Below, one piece after another: positions 16,595 to 25,050 of a DNA stretch of 64,000 nt. Made by a program: the position numbers and the translations under genes. The stretch covers positions 38,323 to 102,322 of the forward strand of contig NZ_CACSKD010000019.1 of assembly GCF_902706285.1 (NCBI RefSeq), in the 5' to 3' direction. This DNA comes from Rhizobium sp. 18055. Lineage in GTDB: Bacteria > Pseudomonadota > Alphaproteobacteria > Rhizobiales > Rhizobiaceae. The notes below the pieces were generated by a model. That model did not search any database, had not been told where the DNA came from, and worked only from the letters and a program-made list of their open reading frames with translations. Numbering within the stretch: position 1 is the stretch's first letter; each line of letters starts with the position of its first letter.

Positions 16595-17776
16595 TCAGGC
16601 CGCTTCGTCCGCCAAGATATTCGCCTTGTCGGCACCGGCCCGTGGCGTCAACATGCCCGTAAACGCAAGGCTTGCCGCCAGCGGCACCAGCAGGATCGCC
16701 AACCCGGCCCGCAGCCCCCAGAACTCGCCGACGAAACCGATCAACGGCGGGCCGACGAGGAAGCCGAGCAAGGCGATAAACGACAGGATGGCGACGCTTG
16801 CCGCCGCAGGTCGATCCGTTAGACCAGCCGAGGCGGTCACCGCAAGCGGAAAACCGACCGAGACGCCGATCCCGATGCATCCAAATCCGACCAGTGCCAT
16901 AAATGTGCTTGGCGCCAGCAACACGACCAGCAGCCCGACCAGCGCCGCGCAGCCGCAGCCACGCGCAATCGCCACCGCGCCGAACCGGGCCTTCATCGTG
17001 TCCCCGGCGAAACGGCCGGTCGCCACCAGGCACGCAAACACCGAGTAGCCCAGCCCCGTGGCCGCACCGCCCGCCAAAAGCACGTCCTTGAGATAAACCG
17101 CTGACCAATCGGCAATCGCGCCCTCTGTCATGGTGATGCCGAAAGTGAAGGCGCAGATGCCGAGCAAGGCAAGGCTTGGAAGCTTGCGCGGGGTATCCGC
17201 CGGTGTCGCAGCGGAAGGAGCGGCAACGGCCTTTTCCTCGGCCGGCAATTTCACGGCGGTGATCAACGCCAGCGGCAGGACGATCAGCGCCACGATCGGG
17301 ATCGACCATTGCGCCGAGAGATGCATGGCCGTGGCCCCCGCCCCGATCAGGCTGCCGAACATGATCCCAAGGCTCCAGAAGCCGTGGCAGCGGCTCATGA
17401 TCACCAGTCTGGTCGTCTTTTCGGCACGATCCGCCTCGACATTGAGGCCAAGCTCAAGAGTCGACAGTGCCACGCCGACAATCATCAGCGCCACGAACAA
17501 CATCTCGATGCTATCGGCAAACACCGGCAGCGAGACGACCGCCAGAAATACCACGAAACCATAGATGATCGTCGCACGTCCACCGACCTTCGACACGAAG
17601 CGCCCGGCAAACGGCAGCGTCATCAGGATGCCGACTGGCATGCCGAGCAGCGCGATGGCGAGATCGGCGGGCCCAAGCTCAAGTTTGGCCTGTACGTCAG
17701 GGATGCGTGGCAGCCAGCTACCGAAGGCGATCGGCTGCAGGAAGAAGATCAGCATCACAAGTCTTTGAAACGGCAT
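16595..17776 (-). CDS. MFS transporter (YbjJ-like)
   Basis: A 393-residue MFS permease of about 12 transmembrane segments. It starts with the hydrophobic L-V-M-L-I-F-F-L-Q-P-I-A-F-G-S-W-L-P-R-I-P-D, a helix-1 pattern shared with the YbjJ and fucose-permease-like branch. The ATG at 17776 is preceded by AAAGGGA; longer in-frame starts up to 17935 overlap murI and are rejected. It follows murI by 139 bases on the same strand. Substrate unknown; a sugar or efflux role is equally possible. Confidence 0.85.
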   Translation of the reverse strand: MPFQRLVMLIFFLQPIAFGSWLPRIPDVQAKLELGPADLAIALLGMPVGILMTLPFAGRFVSKVGGRATIIYGFVVFLAVVSLPVFADSIEMLFVALMIVGVALSTLELGLNVEADRAEKTTRLVIMSRCHGFWSLGIMFGSLIGAGATAMHLSAQWSIPIVALIVLPLALITAVKLPAEEKAVAAPSAATPADTPRKLPSLALLGICAFTFGITMTEGAIADWSAVYLKDVLLAGGAATGLGYSVFACLVATGRFAGDTMKARFGAVAIARGCGCAALVGLLVVLLAPSTFMALVGFGCIGIGVSVGFPLAVTASAGLTDRPAAASVAILSFIALLGFLVGPPLIGFVGEFWGLRAGLAILLVPLAASLAFTGMLTPRAGADKANILADEAA

Positions 17777-17915
17777 CGCGCATCCCTTTGTCCGCATGAA
17801 GGCCACAGCCTCGCGAACGATTCCCCGGCAGCGAGATTGCGATATCGGCTTCCCGAAAGAAAGCGCCGCCGGCGGGAAAAGACGAGCAAATCCAGATTGG
17901 ATCGGCCGCCGCATG

Positions 17916-18719
17916 TCACCGCGTGGTGAGGCCAAACCCCTGCATCAGACGCTTTGTCGAAAAGTCGGGGTTACCCGAAGTCAGCACGGCAAAGTCGAAA
18001 TTATCGGGATGAACTGCATCCGCCACCTCAGGCACGAGGCTGCGGGCGCGCCGGGCTATGGCTTCGGCCGGATCGAGCCAATCGACCGGCCACGGCGCCA
18101 AGCGACGGAAGATATTGGCCATGAAGGGATAATGCGTACAGGCGAGCACAACGATATCGGTCTTGCGCCCATCCTGCGCGACGAAACATTGCTCGATCTC
18201 CGACAGCACGGCCGCGTCGGAGACGGCGTCGCCCCGGATATAGGCTTCCGCCATCCGCGCCAGGTTTTCCGAACCGACGAGGCGAACGTGGCATTGCTGG
18301 GCGAAGGACTGGATGAGGTCGCGAGTGTAGGCACGCTTGACTGTTCCGGGCGTCGCCAGCACAGACACAAGGCCGGAGCGCGTTCGCTCTGCGGCCGGCT
18401 TGATCGCGGGCACGGTGCCAACGAAGGTCATCTGCGGGAATGCAGCGCGCAGATCGGCGCCGACAAGCGTGAACGCCGTGTTGCAGGCGATAATGCAGAC
18501 TTCGGGGTCGTGCTCCGCGAGCAATTTGGCGAAGAGCGCGATCACCCGCTCCTTCAGCGCCTGCTCTTCCCATCCACCATAGGGAAATCCGGCATCGTCG
18601 GCGATGTAGATGAAACCGCGTTCCGGCATCAGCACCCGCGCCTCGCGCAGAACGGTCAGCCCGCCAATGCCTGAATCAAACACCAGGACAGGCTTCAGCT
18701 CATTGGTCGGTGCTGTCAT
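17916..18719 (-). CDS. murI: Glutamate racemase
   Basis: Converts L- to D-glutamate for peptidoglycan synthesis. The 267-residue protein has D-S-G-I-G-G (residues 15-20), and the two catalytic cysteines Cys79 in A-C-N-T-A and Cys194 in L-A-C-T-H-Y-P. P-Y-G near residue 47 is the usual substrate loop. Its start overlaps the end of the upstream tRNA methyltransferase gene by 20 bases, indicating translational coupling. Length and all key residues are intact. Confidence 0.96.
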   Translation of the reverse strand: MTAPTNELKPVLVFDSGIGGLTVLREARVLMPERGFIYIADDAGFPYGGWEEQALKERVIALFAKLLAEHDPEVCIIACNTAFTLVGADLRAAFPQMTFVGTVPAIKPAAERTRSGLVSVLATPGTVKRAYTRDLIQSFAQQCHVRLVGSENLARMAEAYIRGDAVSDAAVLSEIEQCFVAQDGRKTDIVVLACTHYPFMANIFRRLAPWPVDWLDPAEAIARRARSLVPEVADAVHPDNFDFAVLTSGNPDFSTKRLMQGFGLTTR

Positions 18720-19530
18720 CTTGTGGCCGATCCTTGGCGCCTGCGGGGAACCGGCCGCCGCGCGGCGTCTTGCGCGTGAAGCGGTCGAGGGAGGAAATGA
18801 CGCCGCGCATCACGCTGATCTCCTGTTCCGAGAACGCACGACGCGACAGCACCGCCCTCAGATTGTCGATCATTCGCGGCTTTTTCTCGATGGGATGAAA
18901 ATATCCGCGAGAATCCAGCGCATCCTCGATCTGGTCGAACAGGCCGAACAGTTGATCCTTGGTCGACGGCGTCTGGCTCGTCGCCTGGAACGGCACGGAG
19001 GCAACGTCTTCTATTCCCGATTTCATCCACTCGTAGGACATCAGCAGCACCGCCTGGGCGATGTTGAGCGAGGCAAAGGCCGGATTGACCGGGAAGGTGA
19101 CGATCTCGTCGGCCAGTGCCACCTCCTCGTTGGTCAGCCCCCAGCGCTCGCGCCCGAACAGGATGCCGGTGCCTTCTCCTGCCTGAAACCGCGTCCGCAG
19201 CGTCTCGGCCGCCACAACGGGCGAGCGCACCGGCTTGAAGCCATCACGTTCGCGCGCCGTCGTCGCATAGACGAAGTTGAGATCGGCCAGAGCCTGTTCG
19301 AGCGTGTCGAACACCTTGGTGCCCTCGATGACATGGTCGGCCTTGGAGGCTGCGGCCTGCGCCTTCTCGTTCGGCCAGCCGTCGCGCGGATTGACCAGGC
19401 GCAGTTCGGAGAGCCCGAAATTCGCCATGGCGCGCGCCACCATCCCGATGTTCTCGCCCATCTGCGGTTCGACCAGAATGATGACGGGACCTTCCGTCAG
19501 AAGAAGACGCTCGCTGTTCGTGCCTGCCAT
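18700..19530 (-). CDS. trmJ: TrmJ-type tRNA 2'-O-methyltransferase (SPOUT family)
   Basis: Predicted SAM-dependent methyltransferase acting at position 32 of tRNA. The 276-residue protein has the three SPOUT motifs: N-I-G-M-V-A-R-A-M-A-N-F-G near the start, I-L-F-G-R-E-R-W-G-L-T-N-E-E (about 125-138) and S-L-N-I-A-Q-A-V (about 155-162). A C-terminal helical extension is typical of TrmJ. The ATG at 19530 follows AAAAGGAT. It overlaps murI downstream by 20 bases and follows the FUSC gene after 60 bases. Exact nucleotide specificity is inferred from the family. Confidence 0.88.
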   Translation of the reverse strand: MAGTNSERLLLTEGPVIILVEPQMGENIGMVARAMANFGLSELRLVNPRDGWPNEKAQAAASKADHVIEGTKVFDTLEQALADLNFVYATTARERDGFKPVRSPVVAAETLRTRFQAGEGTGILFGRERWGLTNEEVALADEIVTFPVNPAFASLNIAQAVLLMSYEWMKSGIEDVASVPFQATSQTPSTKDQLFGLFDQIEDALDSRGYFHPIEKKPRMIDNLRAVLSRRAFSEQEISVMRGVISSLDRFTRKTPRGGRFPAGAKDRPQDDSTDQ

Positions 19531-19590
19531 TGAAGTCCAAATCCTTTTGCTAGGCGCGGGAATAGCCAAGACAGCCCGAAACGGCAAGAC

Positions 19591-21558
19591 TTATGCATCA
19601 GGATAGAGCCGATCGAGCGTCGATCCGATCATATCGAGCCCCTGCCGCCACCCCTTGCTGGTGTGCGGGTGGTGACGTGCCGCAGATGCAGGGACCTTGC
19701 CGTCGATGAAAAAGCATTCCGACTGCCGCCGCGATGCCGAAGCGACCCGCACCCGGCTTGCTTCGATCATCTGCCGCGCATCCCCATCCTCGATCGATGC
19801 ATCCCGGTTCTTCGCCATCATCCGCGCCCAATAGGTGGCCGTGAGAAAGATTGCCAGCGTCTGGCGGATATGTCCCGGCCTGGTGACAACAGACCAGGAC
19901 GAGCCAAGCGGTCGTGCCGCGACTGCGAGATCCTTGTAGGCGGCATCGAGCGTCTGCGACAGGCCGATCAGCACATTGCGCGGTTCGCCGCCGGCGGCAG
20001 CCTGCAGCAAGGCGTCCATTGCCGCAAACCACTTGCCGAGCACCCTGTCGAGCGCGCCGCGTGTGCGAGCCGGAAAGACGACGAAGGCGACCAGCGTCCC
20101 CACGGCGGCCCCAAGGGCGGTCTCCTCGACGCGCAGCAAAAGCAGATCGAGCGTCAGCGAGCCGATCATGCCGTAGACCAAACAGAGGGCGATCGAGACG
20201 AAGAAGGTCATCGTCGCATAGGAAGTCTGCAGGAAGTAGAAGGCCAGGAAAATGACGATGGTGGTGATCACAAGCGCTGGCGCCAGGTGTCCGCTCAGCA
20301 GTGTCGCCAGCAGCAGTCCGATGCCGATGCCCAACAGCGTCCCGATCGACCGCTGCAGCGCCTTTATCGCCGTGTCGCCGCGGGAATTGGTGTTGGTGAA
20401 CACCAGGAACGAGGCAAGCACCGCCCAGAACCAGCGTTCCCGCGACAGCGCCAACCCGAGCGTCATGGCGATCGCCGACGCGACGGTGATCTGCAATGCA
20501 GAGCGCATCAGCGGGTTGCGCAGAGAGAAATCCAGTCCGTCAAGAGGCGCCGGTGCCTCGGCAACCGCAGCAATCTCCGCGAAGCCAGTTCGCCGCCCCT
20601 CGCCGATCGTCTCAACGAGCTGGGCCTGCGCCTTGCCGAGCCGGATGAGGGCGCCGCGCGCTTCCGCGTCAGGATGACCATCGTTCTCCTCAGGGGCACG
20701 CACCGACCGGCCCTCGATCATCTTGTGCACCAGCGCAAACGGCGGCAGGTTCTGTGCGCAGAGCATGATCGCACCTTCCGCCGCCAGATGCGCGTCGAAC
20801 AGGCGGATCGCCAGCTCACCGGCTGGCTCGGTCCCGGGATCGAACACACCGCTCGGCGGCCGCGGAATGAAACTTTCCGCCATCAGCACGACATCCTTCA
20901 ACCGCTCCTCCAGCTGGTTGAGTTCCTGCCGGTCGGCGTCGGATACTTGCCCCACCGCCGCCAGCGCCGCGATCTTGAAGAGGATCTGGTTGATCCGGCC
21001 CTGAACGCTTTCGAGCGCCCGCAGCAGGTCGCGCCGCCAATCATCCGGCAGCACGACGGAGCGCACCACATGGGCAATCAGCGAGGAGACGACCGGGCCG
21101 ATCGCCACCAGCGGCAGTTCAGAGATCGGCGGCTGGAAGTAGGCGCCGAGGAAATAGGACATGAAGGCGAACATGCCGATCGCATGTCCCCTTGCGCCGA
21201 ACACCCTGGCGGAAGCCGCCAGAAAGATCACAAGAAGGAAGGCGCCGTCCGAGAGGTAGCGATGACCTTCGAGACCGGCAGCAATGACGACGACCAGAAG
21301 GCTTGCGGCGCAGCCGAGCAGCCGCGTCACCAGTTGCCGCGCACCGCCCTTGTCGCGCACCGCAACGCCGCCCTCGATCGACAGCACGATCCCCAGCCCG
21401 TAGGACGCCAGGGGCAGCGGAAACAGCAGGGCATGGATTGCCAGAAGCACGCCGAAAGACAGCACCACCGACAAGGTGACGCGCAACGCCATCCTGAGCC
21501 GCGACAGCGCCGGATCGTTGGCAAGCAGCCAATCTCGGAAATCAAAACCGGAAAACAA
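19591..21558 (-). CDS. FUSC family membrane protein
   Basis: A 655-residue inner-membrane protein with two hydrophobic blocks of several helices each (about residues 25-170 and 350-490) separated by a soluble helical region, the organisation of the fusaric acid resistance/YccS family of aromatic-acid effluxers. R-D-K-G-G-A-R-Q-L in the first block and F-T-N-T-N-S-R-G-D-T in the second are conserved-looking loops. No membrane-fusion partner gene is adjacent, so an aromatic-acid efflux role is only a family-level inference. It precedes trmJ-murI on the same strand. Confidence 0.85.
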   Translation of the reverse strand: MFSGFDFRDWLLANDPALSRLRMALRVTLSVVLSFGVLLAIHALLFPLPLASYGLGIVLSIEGGVAVRDKGGARQLVTRLLGCAASLLVVVIAAGLEGHRYLSDGAFLLVIFLAASARVFGARGHAIGMFAFMSYFLGAYFQPPISELPLVAIGPVVSSLIAHVVRSVVLPDDWRRDLLRALESVQGRINQILFKIAALAAVGQVSDADRQELNQLEERLKDVVLMAESFIPRPPSGVFDPGTEPAGELAIRLFDAHLAAEGAIMLCAQNLPPFALVHKMIEGRSVRAPEENDGHPDAEARGALIRLGKAQAQLVETIGEGRRTGFAEIAAVAEAPAPLDGLDFSLRNPLMRSALQITVASAIAMTLGLALSRERWFWAVLASFLVFTNTNSRGDTAIKALQRSIGTLLGIGIGLLLATLLSGHLAPALVITTIVIFLAFYFLQTSYATMTFFVSIALCLVYGMIGSLTLDLLLLRVEETALGAAVGTLVAFVVFPARTRGALDRVLGKWFAAMDALLQAAAGGEPRNVLIGLSQTLDAAYKDLAVAARPLGSSWSVVTRPGHIRQTLAIFLTATYWARMMAKNRDASIEDGDARQMIEASRVRVASASRRQSECFFIDGKVPASAARHHPHTSKGWRQGLDMIGSTLDRLYPDA

Positions 21559-21665
21559 GAAGTTCGGGCCCTGGAGCGGAGGAATACTGACTTACCGCTC
21601 ACATACCGCCACCGGCGTTAAAATCAAATCAATCTTCTGGCCTATAGCCCTTACGCCGGCAGAAT

Positions 21666-22196
21666 CTATTGGCCCTTGGCGATCAGCACCATCGTGTTCT
21701 TCAGCGAGTTCACCGGCTGGCCGGGATCACCCTCGGTGATCACGTCATCGATGACAGCCTTGCCGGCCTCTTCCACCACCTCGAAACGTACCGTCGTCAG
21801 CGCCTGCTTGTCATCGACACCATCCATGCAGGTCTGCTTCTTGAAGGTGACGACCACTTCCGTGGTGCCATTGGCGCCGGGCTTTGGCGTATAGGTCATG
21901 TCCTCCAGCGGGCAGGCATCCTGGCCGTTGACGATGACGTCGTAGTCGAACGGCGAGATTCCATCCTCGTCGGCTGCCGGATTCTGCACGGCAGCGCGGT
22001 ACTTCTCGACGAAATCCTTGCTGTAGACCCTGACCAGCCGGCTCTCTTCGAAAATATCGACCCAGTCATTGTCGGCACCCGACCAGTTCTTGGTCGTGGC
22101 ATCCATGATTTCCCTGACCGGTGCCGTCGCGTCGGCAGCAAATACGGGGGCACCAAGGCCGAGCAGAAGGGCGAAAGCGAGCGAAATTGTCTTCAT
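21666..22196 (-). CDS. Periplasmic protein of unknown function
   Basis: A 176-residue product with a clear signal peptide (M-K-T-I-S-L-A-F, hydrophobic core, cleavage near V-F-A-A). The mature part has W, Y and D-rich segments and two Cys, which may pair. The pattern reminds me of the small periplasmic DUF3828 proteins, but I cannot confirm this by eye. The ATG at 22196 directly begins the signal sequence; a longer frame to 22310 has no such logic. It lies 107 bases from the FUSC gene and is divergent from icd. Confidence 0.75.
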   Translation of the reverse strand: MKTISLAFALLLGLGAPVFAADATAPVREIMDATTKNWSGADNDWVDIFEESRLVRVYSKDFVEKYRAAVQNPAADEDGISPFDYDVIVNGQDACPLEDMTYTPKPGANGTTEVVVTFKKQTCMDGVDDKQALTTVRFEVVEEAGKAVIDDVITEGDPGQPVNSLKNTMVLIAKGQ

Positions 22197-22293
22197 GATG
22201 AAATGTCCGGGGCAATGGTTTTGGCCGGAGACTAGCCATTTTCGCCGGCTTGGCAATCGTTCAAAATCACGCGATTCTGCAATGCTTGCGGCT

Positions 22294-22321
22294 TTGCACT
22301 CCGGGCTCACAATGCTATAGC
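22294..22321 (+). promoter_or_regulatory. Candidate icd promoter
   Basis: TTGCAC (22294-22299), a 16-base spacer and TATAGC (22316-22321) give a modest match to the housekeeping promoter, with a leader of about 57 bases before icd. Weak by itself but in the only gap between icd and its divergent neighbour. Confidence 0.3.
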
Positions 22322-22384
22322 CCTCGGGATTTTATATCACCCACCCGGGACGCCCGTCCCTCTAAAGCTTAACGAGGCAGATAC

Positions 22385-23596
22385 ATGAAGAAGATCAAGG
22401 TCGCCAACCCCGTCGCCGATCTCGACGGCGATGAAATGACGCGCATCATCTGGCAGCTCATCAAGGATAAGCTGATCCATCCGTATCTCGACCTCGACAT
22501 CGACTACTTCGACCTCTCGGTCGAAAACCGCGACGCCACCAACGACCAGGTGACGATCGACGCCGCCCACGCCATCAAGAAGCACGGCGTCGGCATCAAG
22601 TGCGCGACGATCACGCCGGATGAAGACCGCGTCAAGGAATTCAACCTGAAGCAGATGTGGAAGAGCCCGAACGGCACGATCCGCAACATCCTCGGCGGCG
22701 TCATCTTCCGCGAGCCGATCATCTGCCAGAACGTTCCTCGCCTGGTTCCCGGCTGGACCAAGCCGATCGTTGTCGGCCGTCACGCTTTCGGCGACCAGTA
22801 CAAGGCAACCGATTTCAAATTCCCCGGCAAGGGCAAGCTGACGATCAAGTTCGTCGGTGAAGACGGCCAGGTGATCGAGAAGGACGTGTTCGACGCGCCC
22901 GGCGCCGGTGTTGCCATGGCAATGTACAATCTCGACGAATCGATCCGCGAATTCGCCCGCGCCTCGATGATGTACGGCCTGATGCGCAAGTGGCCGGTTT
23001 ATCTCTCGACCAAGAACACCATCCTCAAGGCCTATGACGGTCGCTTCAAGGATATCTTCGAAGAGATCTACCAGACCGAGTTCAAGGAAAAGTTCGCCGA
23101 AGTCGGCATCACCTACGAACACCGCCTGATCGACGACATGGTCGCCTCGGCGCTGAAGTGGTCCGGTGGTTACGTCTGGGCCTGCAAGAACTACGACGGC
23201 GACGTCCAGTCCGATACGGTTGCACAGGGCTTCGGCTCGCTCGGCCTGATGACCTCGGTTCTGCTGTCGCCGGATGGCCGCACCGTTGAAGCCGAAGCTG
23301 CTCACGGCACGGTCACCCGCCACTACCGCCAGCACCAGAAGGGCCAGGAAACCTCGACGAACTCGATCGCCTCGATCTTCGCCTGGACCCGTGGCCTCGC
23401 GCACCGCGCCAAGCTCGACGACAACACCGAACTGGCCAACTTCGCAGCCACCCTCGAAAAGGTCTGCGTCGATACCGTTGAAGCCGGCTTCATGACCAAG
23501 GACCTGGCACTGCTGATCGGACCGGACCAGCCCTGGCTGTCCACCACCGCCTTCCTCGACAAGATCGACGAGAACCTGCAAAAGGCGATGGCATAA
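22385..23596 (+). CDS. icd: NADP-dependent isocitrate dehydrogenase
   Basis: TCA-cycle enzyme producing 2-oxoglutarate, CO2 and NADPH. The 403-residue sequence belongs to the homodimeric eukaryote-like class common in rhizobia, not the E. coli type: D-L-D-G-D-E-M-T-R near the start, the substrate-binding S-P-N-G-T-I-R-N at residues 94-101 and the A-A-H-G-T-V-T-R-H coenzyme-binding segment. A-C-G-A-G-G-C-A precedes the ATG. A strong terminator follows. Assignment is secure. Confidence 0.98.
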   Translation: MKKIKVANPVADLDGDEMTRIIWQLIKDKLIHPYLDLDIDYFDLSVENRDATNDQVTIDAAHAIKKHGVGIKCATITPDEDRVKEFNLKQMWKSPNGTIRNILGGVIFREPIICQNVPRLVPGWTKPIVVGRHAFGDQYKATDFKFPGKGKLTIKFVGEDGQVIEKDVFDAPGAGVAMAMYNLDESIREFARASMMYGLMRKWPVYLSTKNTILKAYDGRFKDIFEEIYQTEFKEKFAEVGITYEHRLIDDMVASALKWSGGYVWACKNYDGDVQSDTVAQGFGSLGLMTSVLLSPDGRTVEAEAAHGTVTRHYRQHQKGQETSTNSIASIFAWTRGLAHRAKLDDNTELANFAATLEKVCVDTVEAGFMTKDLALLIGPDQPWLSTTAFLDKIDENLQKAMA

Positions 23597-23620
23597 GCCA
23601 TCATCCAATATGCGAACGAT

Positions 23621-23646
23621 ACGGCGGGGATTTTCCCCGCCGTTTT
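23621..23646 (+). terminator. Rho-independent terminator of icd
   Basis: Perfect 9-base stem ACGGCGGGG (23621-23629) and CCCCGCCGT (23635-23643), 5-base loop, TTTC tail. Confidence 0.9.
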
Positions 23647-23678
23647 CATTTCAAGGCAGTCATGAGGGAGCAAGAACG

Positions 23679-24125
23679 ATGACCACCACGATCCGCCCGC
23701 TGCAACCATCCCACCGCGCCGCCTGGGAGCCACTCTGGGCCGGCTACCAGACCTTTTACGACGTCGCCATTCCGCAGGAGACCACCGACCTCACCTGGGG
23801 CCGCTTCCACGACCCGGCTGAAGACATGCACGCACTCGGCGCCTTCGACGACCACGGCCGCCTCGTCGGCATCGTCCACGCCATCTTCCACCGCTCCACC
23901 TGGCTGCCGAAATCGACCTGCTACCTGCAGGATCTCTACGTCGATGATACCCAGCGCGGCCTCGGAACGGGTGCGGCGCTGATCGACGCCGTCGCCGACC
24001 TCGCCCGCGCACACGGCGCCGGCCGCCTCTACTGGATGACCCACGAGACCAACGCCACCGCCCGCAAGCTGTACGACAGGATCGCTGATCGCTCCGGCTT
24101 CATCCAGTATCGCAAGGCGCTGTGA
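23679..24125 (+). CDS. GNAT family N-acetyltransferase
   Basis: A 148-residue single-domain acetyltransferase. The acetyl-CoA-binding motif A is visible as R-G-L-G-T-G-A-A-L-I-D-A-V (about residues 94-106), preceded by the beta-4 strand C-Y-L-Q-D-L-Y-V-D. T-N-A-T-A-R-K-L-Y-D near residue 130 is the usual motif B. The ATG at 23679 follows AGGGAG; a longer frame upstream overlaps the icd terminator and is rejected. Substrate unknown. It is probably co-transcribed with the following GST gene. Confidence 0.9.
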   Translation: MTTTIRPLQPSHRAAWEPLWAGYQTFYDVAIPQETTDLTWGRFHDPAEDMHALGAFDDHGRLVGIVHAIFHRSTWLPKSTCYLQDLYVDDTQRGLGTGAALIDAVADLARAHGAGRLYWMTHETNATARKLYDRIADRSGFIQYRKAL

Positions 24126-24220
24126 GGTCCGGGCTTTCCGAAAAGCGCGCGCTGCCATATCTTGTCTTGAGGACGACATATGGCAACCCGGCGGCGCTTG
24201 AACGAGCGAAGGAGCAAAGC

Positions 24221-24850
24221 ATGGCAGACGAACTGGTCTTCTACACCAACCCGATGTCGCGCGGCCGCATTGCCCGCTGGATGCTGGAGGAAACAGGCGT
24301 TCCCTACACCAGCGAGATCATGGGCTTCGACGGCGCCATCAAGGCGCCGGACTATCTGGCGGTCAACCCGATGGGCAAGGTGCCGGCGATCCGCCACGGC
24401 AAGACCATTGTCACCGAATGCGCCGCCATCTGCGCCTATCTCGCGGAAACATTTCCGGATGCCCGGTTGGCGCCGCTGCCGGAAGAACGCGGCAGCTACT
24501 ATCGCTGGATGTTCTTTGCCGCCGGCCCGCTGGAAGCCGCCGTCACCAATCGCGCGCTCGGCTTCCAGACGCCGCCCGACAAGAGCCGCATGGCTGGTTA
24601 TGGCAGCTATGCCGATGTGATGGACACGCTGGAGAAAGCCGTCAGCACCACGCCCTTTATCGCAGGAAACCGCTTCACCGCCGCCGACGTCTATGTCGGC
24701 TCGCATATCGGCTGGGGCCTCGGCTTCGGTACCATCGACAAGCGCCCGGCCTTCGCCGACTACCTCGCCCGCGTTACCGATCGCCCCGGCTACAAGAGCG
24801 CCAACGCGCTCGATGACGAGGCGATGATGGCGATGCGAGAGCGCGCCTGA
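24221..24850 (+). CDS. Glutathione S-transferase family protein
   Basis: A 209-residue protein with the two-domain GST layout: a thioredoxin-like N-terminal domain with P-M-S-R-G-R near residues 11-16, V-N-P-M-G-K-V-P-A (cis-Pro) near 47-55 and the glutathione-binding E-C-A-A-I (about 66-70), then an all-helical domain with N-R-F-T-A-A-D-V-Y near 150. GAAGGAGC precedes the ATG. A detoxification role is assumed from the family; substrates are unknown. It lies 95 bases after the GNAT gene. Confidence 0.9.
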   Translation: MADELVFYTNPMSRGRIARWMLEETGVPYTSEIMGFDGAIKAPDYLAVNPMGKVPAIRHGKTIVTECAAICAYLAETFPDARLAPLPEERGSYYRWMFFAAGPLEAAVTNRALGFQTPPDKSRMAGYGSYADVMDTLEKAVSTTPFIAGNRFTAADVYVGSHIGWGLGFGTIDKRPAFADYLARVTDRPGYKSANALDDEAMMAMRERA

Positions 24851-25003
24851 TACTCAGGCGACTGGCATGCAGATCTCGGTGAGAAGCGCGGTCGCGGTAC
24901 GTCGCGGTAGCTATCCATGTCGAAGCGTTATGCCCTTCGATCGGCCCAAGACAAGATGGACCGATTTGAAAAACCCTGCGGAATTCAAACGTCAGGCAAA
25001 GAA

Positions 25004-25028
25004 AAAGGCGGGGACCGGCCCCGCCTTT
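25004..25028 (-). terminator. Rho-independent terminator of alaS
   Basis: Perfect 10-base stem AAAGGCGGGG and CCCCGCCTTT with a 5-base loop. The T-rich tail (TTCTTTG) is on the minus strand, 22 bases after the alaS stop. It also faces the upstream GST gene. Confidence 0.85.
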
Positions 25029-25050
25029 CAAAATGTCGTGCACTGCCGGC